Source: Sapria himalayana (taxonomy: Eukaryota; Streptophyta; Magnoliopsida; Malpighiales; Rafflesiaceae). From it: a stretch of DNA of 64,000 nt. Made by a program: the position numbers and the translations under genes. Under the pieces are notes generated by a model. It ran no database searches and had not been told where the DNA came from. It saw only the letters and a list, made by a program, of their open reading frames with translations. Shown here in pieces: positions 26,812-38,351 of this stretch (the stretch's first letter is position 1; every line of letters starts with the position of its first letter). The stretch is from NCBI GenBank assembly GCA_029783825.1, contig JAREIK010002044.1:49046-113045 (forward strand). The letters run 5' to 3'.

Positions 26812-27033
26812 TAGATAGATAGAAAGAGATGTGAGAGAGAGAGATGAGGATGAGAAAGAGAGATGGGGATGAAAAAGAGATATGGGGGGAGAGAGAGATT
26901 GGGGGAGAGAAAGAGAGATTGGGCAGAGAGAGAGAGAGAGATGCAGGGGGTGAGAGAGAAAAATGGAAGAGAGAGAGAGAGAGAAGGGGAGAGAGAGAAA
27001 AGAAGGGAGCAGAGGGAGAGAGAGAGAGCAAAA
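26812..27033 (+). repeat. GA-rich polypurine tract
   Basis: About 220 bases of the + strand are almost wholly purine, with GAGAGA, GGGGGA and AAGAGAGA words. Such tracts can form triplex DNA and contain many potential GAGA sites of the kind bound by BBR/BPC proteins. The Arg/Glu/Gly-rich open frames read from it are composition artefacts. Confidence 0.85.
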
Positions 27034-27229
27034 AATTCCTTAAGTTATCCTTCTCTAACATATTCCATATAGATTGTAAACATAAATGAGCACCCAATGG
27101 GGTTTCCATCAGTAGAAAGAATCCATTTAGATGATATCTGGTGCCCATAGAATTCAATAATGCAAGAGTGCTTCAAGATACCCAAAATTTGCACTTCCCC
27201 TATACAACTACACTCAAGTACATTTCTGT

Positions 27230-27960
27230 TTACTTATGTATATTAATATAAATAAATACATTTATATATAGTAATATGTTGATATACATATTGTTAAATA
27301 CATTTATATATAGTTATATATCTATATGTGTGTGTGTGTGTGTGTATTAAATATACATTGTTATATTTATATATAGTAGTGTTTATGTATACTATTTTTA
27401 TAGTTATATAGATACAGTAAAATACACTATATAAGAAATTCGAATTATATCACACATGCATATTGATATATAGTTATGTTTATATACACTTATATAAAAT
27501 ATACTTGTGTTTATTGTATATTGTTTATGTATACTATTTATAAATAGTTATGTATATAAATGTAGATGTCAAGTCGGCATACCTTATACTGTTTATGTAT
27601 ACTTTTTATATAAAATTATGTATATTAATGTAGATAAATACATTTATATATAGTAATATGTTTATATACATATTGGTAAATACATTTATTTATAGTTATA
27701 TATCTATTTATATATATGTATATTAAATATACTTTGTTATATTTATATATAGTTATGTTTATATATACTATTTTTATAGTTATATCGATATAGTAAAATA
27801 CACTTATATAAGAAATTCGAATTATATATAATATAGTTATGTTTAAAAAGTTTATGTATACTATTTTTATAGTTATATAGATATAGTTATATTTAAATAC
27901 ACTTATATAAATTACACTTATTATATGTATACTATATTTGTATACTGTATATAGTTGTTT
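27230..27960. repeat. AT-rich minisatellite with a 377-bp duplicated segment
   Basis: TATATATAGTTATATAT words dominate. A segment of about 200 bp ending ATAAGAAATTCGAATTATAT occurs at about 27235-27450 and again at about 27607-27827, offset by 377 bp, with a partial third copy to about 27930. Copy 1 carries a (GT)n run where copy 2 has TATATATG. Confidence 0.8.
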
Positions 27961-29544
27961 ATATTGAAGTAGTTATTAATTCGACATTACTTACTGTGCA
28001 CCATCAAAATCCACACGATGACAACGCATTATATTACAAATGCATGAAGTATGTATATGATTAAGTATATATATGCAATACAAGCAAAACACGGCAAATA
28101 AAGGAGAAGAATTTTGGAAACAATAAATAACATAATCAATATGCATAAGCTTAATCTTTGATTAAGCAATCTAAGATAATTGATGATGAATAAATGTATA
28201 AAATGAACCTCAAATCAAATAACAAATTAAAACTTAAACTTTGATAATATGTTGATGCGTCGATATCAAGAGATAGATGGCTGAATGTAAAGGTTCGCTT
28301 CACTTGTTAGAGATTACCGCGTCTTGACAAGTGAATGTATATATTAGCATATTATTTATATTTTTAATTATTAAAACATTAAATAAACAATATTTATATA
28401 TAATCAAAAGGACTCATTAATTTTATTTACTATCAAAAATTTTTCAACAAAATTATTCTGCGTGTAGCAAGGTACATATGCAAAGCAAACACCTTACAAT
28501 TTTTTATTAAAATATTAATTAAACAATAAATATATAAACAATTAAAAAAAATATCAAATAGGTACAAAATTAACAAACTTCATATAGTAAGACATAAATA
28601 AAAAGATAATTTGTCTTCTAGCCACTCGCCTAAGAGTTATAAAATACTATTAATATTAAAAAAAATATAAAATTTTATATTTTATGGTTATAAATTTTTA
28701 AGAATTCATATTAATTTTTACGAAGATAATATGAAATAATTTTAAAGGCATAAAATTTCATATTATTTGATATCATTAAAATTTTTAAAATTCAAAAAAT
28801 TACTTAAAGTGAGAAGATAATTAAAAAAAGTTATATTTATTATTTTAATAAAAACTTAATGTTAAAAGCTAATTGTAAAAATATTACTTAATTATTTAAT
28901 TCGTATAAATTTTAGCAGGAGCAAACATCTATGTATTTATTTATAAATATTAATTTATTTTCTTTTAACTTTATTAAAAAAATTATAATTTTAGTATATT
29001 TCAAGATTTTCAAAATTTGTATTATTTATTTTTTTAAAAAAATTTCTATAAACATAACCTTTTTTTTACTTATAATAATAGTAATATTTACTAGTTTAAT
29101 CATTAATTCAGATATTTTTGAAAATATTTTCTAATTTATAATATAATGAATTAATTTACATTTATATTAGTAGAAGTTTTAATGTATGTTAATTTAATTT
29201 TTAAAATATCGAAAAAAATTATTATACTTATTGAATATATTATTTAATGTTACTTTAATAAAAATTTTTAAGTTTCTTAATTTAAAATTTTAGAAAAAGT
29301 TTTTTAATAATTTTTTAAAAAATTAATACATCATAAAAATAGTTATTTTAGTCCTTATTAATATAATTTTTTTATATTTATATATTTTTATATTTTTTAA
29401 AGTATTTATTTATAATATCATTTTTTTATGATTTTATGAGGGGAATGTATCTTTCAAGGATTGCTCATCTATAGACCATTAACATATATTTAATAAAAAA
29501 AATTAAATAAAATAATAAAACTAATAATAAATTTAAAAAATTAA
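27961..29544. other. AT-rich CACTA interior without recognisable gene
   Basis: The part from 28500 to 29540 is extremely AT-rich with long homopolymers. The only open frame (28931-29134, +) is Phe/Ile/Asn/Lys-rich and looks random. No transposase motif was found. Confidence 0.6.
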
Positions 29545-30726
29545 ATAATTAAATATTGGCTAGGGAAATTCCGTCGCTATGTTAGGGATTTTATTAGCTA
29601 GGAAAGTTGAGTCACTAAATCTATCGCTATATTCCATATCTAATTAACTAGGAAAGTTCTGTCACTAAATCTATCGATAAATTTCGGATTTAATTAGCAA
29701 AGGAAGATCCATCACAAAAATCTATCACTATATCCAGGAAGTAATTGGTTAGAAAAGTTATGTAGCTATAATTGGTCGCTATACTTGAATTTTCAGTATG
29801 TAATTAGCTAGAGAAATTATGTCACTAAATCCATAACAATATTTTGGGGTGTAATTAACTAGGGAAATTCTATCGCTAAAATCCGTAGCAATGCTACGGA
29901 TGTAATTATCTAGGAAATTTCATCGCTGAAATATGTTGTTATGTTCTGAATATAAATAGCTAGAAAAATTCTATTACTAAATCTATAGCTAAATTCTAGA
30001 TTTTATTAGATAGGGAAATTCCATCTCAAAATCCATAGCTATTTTCTAGATTTTATTAGCTAAGGAAAATTCATCATTAAATCCGTCGCTAAATTACATA
30101 TTTTTTTAGCTAGAAAAAATCTATCACTAAATTCATCGCTAAATTCCTGATTTAATTAGCTAGAGAAATTCCTTAGCTAAATCTATCTCTAAATTACTAA
30201 TTTTATTAGCTATAAAAAATCCATTGCTAAATTAGTCACTATATTACGGAATTAATTAGATAGAGAAAATATGTCGCTACATCCATCGCTAAATTATAAA
30301 TTTTATTAGCTAGAAAAATTCCGTCGCTAAATTCACAGATAAATTACGGATTAAATTAGCTAAGGAAAATCTGTCACTAATTCGGTAGTAAAATGCAATT
30401 TTTATTAGCTAGGAAAAATTAGTCGCTAAATCCATCACTTAGTTTAGGATTTTATTAGCTAGGGATATTCCGTCGCTAAATCAGTCACTAAATTAACCAC
30501 TTTTGTTGAGCAGAATTTACGAAAATTTTTCCTCACTATTCCACTGCTAAAACCCTAGGTAAATTCCCCACTTTTTTTGAGCAAAATTTACAAAAAATTT
30601 TCCGTCGCTAATCCATTGCTAATTTTATTTCAATGAAAAATCATACATCTCTTGCTATTCCCTAGGTAATTCATCGCAATTTAACTAGGGATTGATCCCA
30701 AGCTAAATATAAATTTTCTTATAGTG
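29545..30726 (-). repeat. CACTA right subterminal repeat region and terminus
   Basis: TTAGCTAGG-AAATT-CGTCGCTAAATC motifs repeat about every 60-70 bp some 15-20 times, ending at TTTTCTTATAGTG. Compared with the left ends the motifs are inverted, as expected for the opposite end. The density of copies is much higher here than in the left subterminal regions. Confidence 0.85.
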
Positions 30727-31919
30727 TAGGGTATATGTCTTTATGTCTTTATGTCAATGTATCAATCTATCTATTTGTCTATCTGTCTATCTTTCTCTCT
30801 AACAATTTCTACATATTTTTATTTTTGTTTATCTATCTTGTGTCTATATGTCTATCTGTCTATCTACCTATATATCTATGTGTCTTCTATCTATTTGTCT
30901 ATTTGTCTGTATATCTATATGTATATTAGTCTATCTGGCTATCAGTTTGTCTACCTATTTATCTATCTATCTATCTAACTATAAATCAGTTTATCAATCC
31001 ATCTATAAATATATCTATCTATGTATTTGTCTATCTGTCTATCTATATAAATATCTATATGTCTATTTTTCTATCTATTTATCAATTTTCTATCTATCTA
31101 ACTATTTATCTGTCTGTCAATTTGTTAATCTGTCTATCTATCTATGTGTCTATCTATCTATCTGTTTATCTGTCTATCAATCTATATATCTATATATCTA
31201 TCTATCAATATTTCTATCTGTCAATTTGTGTATATGTTTATCTATTTATTTATCTATCTATCTGTTTATCTGTCTGTCTATCTATATATCTATATATCAA
31301 TATTTATATCTATCAATTTGTGTATATGTCTATCTGTTTATCAATCTATCTGTCTATCTGTTTATCTGTTAATCTGTATATCTATCAATATGTTAATCTA
31401 TCTATCTTTCTATTTGCCTATTTATCTTTCTATCTGTCTATCTATCCATTTATCAGTCTTAATATCTATCTATCTAATTATATATCTATCTGTATATCTG
31501 TCTATCTATCTGTCTATCAGTCTTTCTGCCTATCTGTCTAACTATATATATGTCTATCTATCTAATTTCTATCTATCTATCTATTTGTATATTTGTCGAT
31601 CTATCTTCTATATATCTAACTATCTATCTATTTGTCTTCATGTCTGTCTATCTATCTGTCTATCTATCTATATGTGTATTTTTCTATCTATCTATAGGTC
31701 TATTTTTCTATCATATATATTACTATCTATTTATCTATTTATCTATCTTCTTTATATCTTTCAATCTATCTATCTATATATCTATCTGTTTGTCTATCTA
31801 TCTATCTATTTTTCTATCTATATGTCTATTTATTTAACTATGTATCAGTCAATCTGACTATATACCTAATTTTTTCTTTATCTATCTATCTATCTCTCTA
31901 TATGTCTAACTGTCTATCT
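30727..31919 (+). repeat. TCTA/TGTC microsatellite array
   Basis: The array resumes one base after the CACTA right terminus, in TCTA polarity. It is interrupted at 31920 by a retroposed insertion and continues at 32681. Confidence 0.95.
31902..31919 (+). repeat. Target-site duplication, left copy (18 bp)
   Basis: ATGTCTAACTGTCTATCT is repeated at 32681-32698 with one mismatch (C to T at base 9). It brackets the 761-bp insertion. Confidence 0.85.
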
Positions 31920-32680
31920 TTTTTTTAAAAAAAAATAAAGGCTTTTATCATTTATTAAAGAAAACATACCCCTCACTTGTAGGCGGAGGAAAACCTTTAC
32001 AACCTCAGAAAACTTATAAGACATACCATTTACAGGGCAATTCCCAAGCTGATAATACAGAGAAATTATCATTATTAAGATTAACTGAAGCGGAAGCCGC
32101 TCTCTTTGTGATTCTTCCTTATTATATGACAGTGAACAGCAGGAAGACTTTCCACACCAGCAGGTATATTCATCACAGCAGCGGGAGGTCTCATGGCAGC
32201 AACAGAGTACTCTCTACATAGGTATATGCACTGTGTACATTTTTTTCTCCCATGGCAAAAACAGACTGCACATATGGCAACAACATACAGCAACAGACTT
32301 TCCCCAGCTTCTTCTTTATTCTCCCATCATCCTAATATTTTGTTCAGGCAGGTTTTCCATGATATGTACTCCTTTATTTTATATTGTCTCTACATCTGTG
32401 TGGAGGCAGCTTTAGCAGCAGCCCTGGAGGCTCTTTTCTTCACAAGTTTTAGACAGCAGCATCATCATCACTGGAGGTACTTTAGCAGCAGCAGCAACAA
32501 TAGAGGCAGTTTTAGTCAGCATATGGGGTAGTGCTGCCCATGTGGTCGGGCCTCTATCTCTCCTCTTCCCCATGCGTCTGGCTCTTATCTTCACAAGTTT
32601 CCAGGCGTCTTCCTTCCTCGTATATTCACTGCCGATCCTGTAACAAAACCAAAGAGAAAACAAAAAAAACAAAAAACGAC
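31920..32680 (-). mobile_element. 5'-truncated non-LTR retroposon copy
   Basis: This 761-bp insertion in the TCTA array is bracketed by an 18-bp direct repeat. Read on the minus strand it ends in a poly(A)-like stretch, with an AATAAA about 25 bases upstream and the word TTTTCCTCCGCC. The same TTCCTCCGCC word lies near the 3' end of the full-length LINE at 35975-42587. This suggests a 3'-UTR-derived copy of a related LINE, although a SINE or retroposed transcript using LINE machinery is possible. The short open frames in both strands show no recognisable domain. Confidence 0.8.
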
Positions 32681-32698
32681 ATGTCTAATTGTCTATCT
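32681..32698 (+). repeat. Target-site duplication, right copy (18 bp)
   Basis: ATGTCTAATTGTCTATCT, matching 31902-31919 at 17 of 18 positions. Confidence 0.85.
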
Positions 32699-33011
32699 GT
32701 CTATCTATCTATCTGTCAATCAATCTATCTATCTATCTATCATTATTTCTATCTTTATATCTATCTATCTATCTATCTTTATATCTATCTATTTGTTTAT
32801 CCATTGATCTATCTATCTATCATTCTTTCTTTCTATCTATATATCTATCTGTCTATATATCTATTTGTCTATCTATCTATTTGTCTATCTGTTTATCGGT
32901 CTATCTATTTATCTAACTATTTGTTTATCGGTCTATATGTATATCTTTCTTTCTGCTTATCTCTAAATCTTACTATAAGCATATATGTCTATGTGTCTAT
33001 TTGACTATGTG

Positions 33012-33042
<31 letters not shown>

Positions 33043-35049
33043 ATTGATATATCTATATATCTATGTGTCTATCTATCAATATTTCTATATGACTATCTAA
33101 CTATTTGTCTATGTGTCTATCTGACTATTTGTCTATCTGTCTATCTATCTGTCTATCTTTCTACCTATATCTAAATTTGTCTATAAGTCTATATGTATAT
33201 GTAATTATCTATAAATCTATTAATCTGTCTAACTATTTATATGTCTATCTTTCTATCTATCTTTCTCTCTATATGTCTATATGTCTATATGTCTATCTGT
33301 CTATCTAGCTATCTATCTAAATGTATATGCATCTGTCTATCTATTTTCATACATATCTATATGTCTATATGTCTATATGTCTATATGTCTATCTATCTAT
33401 TTGTCTATATGTATATCTATTTATTTGTCTATTTGTCTATCTATCTGTCTATCTATCTATCTATCTATCGGTTTATCTATCTATATATCTGTATATCTAT
33501 ATATATGTCTATATATCTATATGTCTATTTGTTTATATGACTATATTTCTACATATCTATCTATCTATCTATTTATATCTATATCTATCAATGTATCTAT
33601 CTATATATCAATCTATTTATCTATATATCTTTCTATCTTTCTATATATCTTTCTATCAATCAATCTATGTGTCTATATGTTTATATGTCTATCTAATTAT
33701 TTGTGTATCTCTATATCTGTCTATCTGACTATTTGTCTATAGGTCTATCTGTCTATCTATCTTTCTACCTACCTATAAATCTGCATATAAGTCTATATGT
33801 CTATGTCTCTATTTGTCAATCTATCAATTTGTCTAACTGTCTATCTACCTATATTTATATTTGCCGATCTAACTATATATCTATCTGTCTGTCTGTCTGT
33901 CTATATGTATAATTGTCTATCTATCTATTTGTCTATCTATCTATTTTTCTATCTGTCTATCTATATATCTTTCGATCTATATATTTTTTTATCTATTTAT
34001 GTATCTGTCAATCCTTCAATCGATTTATTTTTCGGTGTCTATCTTTCTATCTGTATATCTATCTATATGTATATCTATCTATCTATCTATCTATTAGTCT
34101 ATCTATTTATCTGTCTATCTATCTATCTATCTTTTTATATATCTATCTTTTTATCTATATATCTATCTGCCTATCTATCTATCTCTCTATGTGTCAATCT
34201 ATTTATATGTGATCTATCTTTCTATCTATATGTCTATCTATGTATTTGTCTATCTATCTACCTCTCTATCTATCTAACTATCTATCTGTTTATCATCTAT
34301 CTATCTATATATCTATCTTTCTAATTCTCTATCTATCTATCTGTCAATTTATTTATCAATCTATGTGTTTGTCTGTCTGTCTTTCTGTTTATCTATCTGT
34401 CTATCTACCTATCTATAGATTTGTATATTTATCTATCAATTTATATCTGTATCTATGTATCTATCTATCTAAATATTTGTTGTTTTGTTTATCTAACTAA
34501 GTATAAATCTATCTATCTATTTAACTATCTATCTATCTATGTATCTATTTATCTATCTATCAGTCTATCTATTTATCTACCTATCTATCTATCTATCTAT
34601 CTGTATTTCTGTCTATCTATTTATCTATGTATCTATCTATCTATCTCTCACTCTATCTATCTATTTGTCTATCTATCTATCTGTCTACATGTCTATATAC
34701 ATATGTCTCTATATGTCTATCAGTCTATCTATCATTATGTCTATCTATCTATGTATCTATCTATATATGTGTCTATCTATCTTGCTACTATCTGGCTATC
34801 TTTCTTCTATTTATCTGGCTATCTATGTGTTTCTACCTACCTATCTATCTATTTTTCTATCTATCTTTATGTCTATCTATTTATATGTCTATCTATATAT
34901 ATATATGTCTATCTATTTATATATCTATATGTCTATCTATCTATCTATCTGCCTAGGTGTATATCTGTCTATATGTCTATCTGCCTATCTGCCTATTTGC
35001 TTATCTACCAATCTGCATTTCTGCCTATTTACCAATCTATCTATCTATT

Positions 35050-35115
35050 TAACGAACAATCTGCCAATCTGCCAATCTGCCAATCTGCCAATCTGTCATT
35101 CTGTCAATCTGTCAG
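35050..35115 (+). repeat. CAATCTGC octamer repeat
   Basis: CCAATCTG is repeated four to five times and grades into TCAATCTG/TCATTCTG. It is a local expansion of a period-8 variant within the period-4 array. Confidence 0.85.
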
Positions 35116-35958
35116 ACTGTCATTCTATCAATCTATCTATTTGTATATCTTTCTATCTATCTATTTCTATATCCATCTTTCTATATATCTGTCTATTTAT
35201 CTATCTATCTATCTATTTATCTGTTTATCTCTCTATCTTTTTATCGGTAATTTATCTATCAGTCTATCTGTATATCTGTTTATCTGTCTATTTCACTATT
35301 TGTTTATTTATCAATCTTTCTATCTATCTTTCTATCTATCCATCTATCTGACTATCTATTTATCTATATATATGTCGATCTATCTATATGTCTATTTGTC
35401 TATCTGTATTTCTATCTATCTATCTATTTCGCTATCTATCTATCTGTCTGTCTATCTATCTGTTTGTCTATCTATCTATCTATCTGTCTGTCTGTCTATC
35501 TATCTATTTGTCTATCTGTCTATTTAACTATCTATCTATTTATCTGACTATCTATCTATCAATTTATCTGTGTATATGTCTATCTGTTTATCTATTTATT
35601 TCCTATCTTTTAATCTACATTTCTGTCTATCTGCATATCTGCCTATTTATATATCTAGCATTCATTCAATCTGTAAATCTATCAATCTGTCAAGTTATCA
35701 ATCTATCTATCTTTACATCTTTCTATTTGTCTAGGTGTCTATCTGAATATCTTTCTATTTGTCTAGGTGTCTATCTGTATATCTTTCTATTTGTCTATAT
35801 GTCAATCCGTTAATCTGAATATATTTGTCTATTTATCTATCAATGTGTCTATCTATCTATCTATATATTTATATATATATTTATTTGCCTATCTATCTAT
35901 CTGGCTATCTGTCTATCAATCTATTTATCTATCTGTAAATATGTCTAACTATCTATAT

Positions 35959-35974
35959 ATCTATCGATCTATCT
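35959..35974 (+). repeat. LINE target-site duplication, left copy (16 bp)
   Basis: ATCTATCGATCTATCT is followed directly by the T run that is the LINE poly(A) tail on the minus strand. It is identical to 42588-42603. The TCGA within it makes a chance match inside the array less likely. Confidence 0.9.
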
Positions 35975-36968
35975 TTTTTTTAATAAGTTTGTTTATTATT
36001 TATAGCTCTCTCTTTTGGCGGAGGAATATCATTTGTACAAACTACTTCTACCCTTTACCCTCTTACATCCATTCCCTGTTTCTAAAGGCTAATAATATAA
36101 TCTTCCTAGCACTATTAAAATAATGTAAAAACTCTAAGTAAGTCATTAATCTTAACTTTACTCTTTACTAAAATGAGTTTCCTTCTTTTATCTTTCTAGC
36201 GCTTCATGGAAGATCCTTCATGTTTTTCTGATATCACCCTTTCTATGCTGTATATAACATATTTCCTGCATAAAATAACAGAAATATCTCCCACTTTGCA
36301 AAATTCCTTTCAACCTTGTTGCACATATTCTGCCGAAGCTTTCCTCTTCTATCTGTCCTAGTCCTTGACCCTCTTTGTTTGCCGATATAGCTTTAGATTC
36401 ACATCTTGAGTTCCATTTCCAAGCCACTTTGTAGCATCTTGATCTTTGCCGACCTCCTAGACTAGACACTTACCTCTCCTAGGACCTTTTATTTAAAACA
36501 AACACATGATTCTGAAACTTTCAGACTTCTAAACCCTTTCTACATGATTTAAACGCTGGTAAAAAAACATAACACATGACTTGACAAAATTTTTACAGAT
36601 TCTTGCTAGTTACAGATTTCTTTTAATTCCAAGGAATATGATTTGATTGCCAATTTAGTGCTTTCCTGCAAACACAAAAAAACCTGAAACAAACCAAAGG
36701 CGCAAAAAATTCCAGCCCTTACCTTTTCGTTCCCTCATCTTTGTCTTGTGAGGTGAACCTTGCAGTGACTGTAAAAGAAACAGCAACTAGATTTTCTGGT
36801 TGTTTATACCATGAACTTCACTGTTAACCTGCAGAGACAGATTCCCCTGCAAAGAAGCTACCACAATTCCACAGCTTATATTATTATACTTTTCTTATTC
36901 TATTTTCCATATTCTATTTTCATATTCTTATAATTTTTAGATTCCCCTTCACAGCAGCTACTGGGTTT
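35975..36968 (-). other. LINE 3' UTR and tail
   Basis: No domain-bearing frame is present between the RNase H stop and the tail. The 3' end carries TTCCTCCGCC, AATAAT/AATAAA-like words and a run of eight A residues (minus strand). A short minus-strand open frame at 36469-36218 has no recognisable domain. Confidence 0.75.
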
Positions 36969-38330
36969 TCATATTCTATTTTTTCTGTTAATACTACCCT
37001 TCCTAAATCTTAAATAAGGGAAGACATTCCTATCCAGTTTCGCTATTCCTTTTACTTTTTCTGGCATCGAAACCTCATCAAATTTATGTTCTCCTCTTAT
37101 CGACCCTAATCTTGCAAGACTATCCGCCAAAGTATTAGCTTCTCTATATATATGTAAGATTGATGCATTAAGCACTTTAATGAGGTTCAAAATAATTTCC
37201 ATTTCTTCCTCATACCTCCAAAAATTTTTTTTCCACTTACTAAATCTATTAAAAGCATAGAGTCTACTTGAATTTTTATATTTTCTAAATCTAATTTTTT
37301 ACAGATATTTAATCCTATATTCAAAGCTTTTATCTCCGAGTGGAGGGCTGAGAATGCTTCTGAAGCGGATGTAAATGCTTTTATCACATACTCGTTTGAG
37401 TCCCTTATTACCCCTCCTCCACCTGCTATACCAGTGTCCCTATTGAAGCTACCATCTGTGTTTAATGATATTTTACCTTTCGGAGTCCTATTCCAACTTA
37501 TACTTTTTACCCATCCCTGTTTCGTATTTGTAAAAGCGAGGCCCCAGAACATTCCAGCTACCTTATTTAAATAGGAACCATCAACTTTTATAGGGTTTAT
37601 ACTTAATATATTCTTGATTTCTTTAATTATATCTTTTATAATTTCATTTGAATTCATTCTTATGCCCTCAAATTTACTCTTATTACGAACTTTCCATAGG
37701 CACCATATTGCTATATGATGTAGATTCTGAGTGAGCCAATTTTTGATGTAACTTCTAGGGTTTAGATTTCTCCAACTCTTAATTCTATCAATTATTCTAT
37801 CTTCTTTTTTAGTTATTTGTAACTGGTCTCCTAATTCCCTCCAGACTGCTGCAGCGATTCTTCCACTTGAAAGTAGATGATCCATTGATTCTTCATCTGT
37901 AAAGCAACATTCACATCTAGAGGCCATTTTAACACCTTTTCTTTTCACATTAGTGACCACAGGCAGTGCATTTACCAGAACTTTCCATGCCAGCGAGCAC
38001 ATTTTCAGTGGAATACCTACTCTCCAGGCCCATTTAAATAAAGACTGCACGGGTTTTTTCTTTCTTATCAATTCTTTTGCTGACTTTAGCGTAAAATTAC
38101 CTTGTAGAGTAAGGGTCCATTTCCATCCCGATTTATTCAGTAATGAGTGAGCATCTACTATTTCCTTTTGTTTTTCCAATGCTTTCCAGCTATTTGATTT
38201 CTTCTTAATGCGATTGTGTTCTTGTTCTAGATATTTTGCTCGCATATATTTTGCCCAGAGGGAATCATTTTCTTTTATCCTCCATCATCCTTTGTAGTCC
38301 CAAGCAGCCGCCATGTCCTGTAAATTAATG
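36969..38330 (-). pseudogene. LINE ORF2: zf-RVT and RNase H domains
   Basis: The region first reads GLGIINLQDMAAAWDYKG, then a stop in place of Trp, then an open stretch from 38245. The zf-RVT part contains WRVGIPLKMCSLAWKVL and a CECC...HLL block. RNase H follows with its acidic residues visible: the D in SLNTDGSFNRD, the E in LHSEIKAL, the D in QVDSML, and HIYREANTLADSLARLG giving the His and final Asp. The last part (37202-36969) is in another frame, so a frameshift lies near 37200. RNase H removes RNA from the RNA/DNA hybrid during target-primed integration. Its presence is typical of plant L1-clade LINEs. The reading frame differs from that of the RT, so another frameshift lies near 38400. 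Confidence 0.9.
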
Positions 38331-38351
38331 ATGCCTAAACCCGCTTCCGCC

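Larger units (their letters stand above)
22692..30726 (+). mobile_element. CACTA-like element, about 8.0 kb, non-autonomous
   Basis: The left end reads TACTACAAGAAAAAT and the right end AAATTTTCTTATAGTG, which together match the CACTACAAGAAAA/TTTTCTTATAGTG termini of CACTA (En/Spm) elements with one change at the first base. Both ends carry dense TAGCGA/AGCTAAAT subterminal motifs (22.7-23.15 kb and 29.55-30.72 kb). No transposase reading frame is visible inside; the interior holds a broken kinase gene and AT-rich repeats. The flanking triplets (GAC on the left, TAG on the right) do not match, so the two ends may belong to different insertions, for example the right end pairing with the terminus at 17722. 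Confidence 0.75.
32699..35974 (+). repeat. TCTA/TGTC microsatellite array
   Basis: This continues the array split by the 761-bp insertion and ends at the 3' end of the full-length LINE. It contains runs of TATGTC words at 33265-33400 and an 8-bp repeat at 35050-35095. Confidence 0.95.

Noticed and set aside
26844..27089. Arg/Glu/Gly-rich open frames on the + strand
   Set aside because: They are produced by the GA-rich polypurine tract and show no domain.
28931..29134. Small plus-strand frame of 67 codons
   Set aside because: It is Phe/Ile/Asn/Lys-rich in extremely AT-rich DNA and looks random.
22689..30729. A 3-bp target-site duplication for the 8-kb CACTA element
   Set aside because: The flanking triplets (GAC and TAG) differ, so I could not support a simple single insertion between these ends.
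32193..32531. Open frames in the 761-bp insertion
   Set aside because: Frames overlap on both strands without domain similarity. The insertion is explained as a truncated retroposon.
36218..36469. Minus-strand frame of 83 codons in the LINE 3' region
   Set aside because: It has no recognisable domain and lies between the RNase H stop and the tail, so it is UTR sequence.
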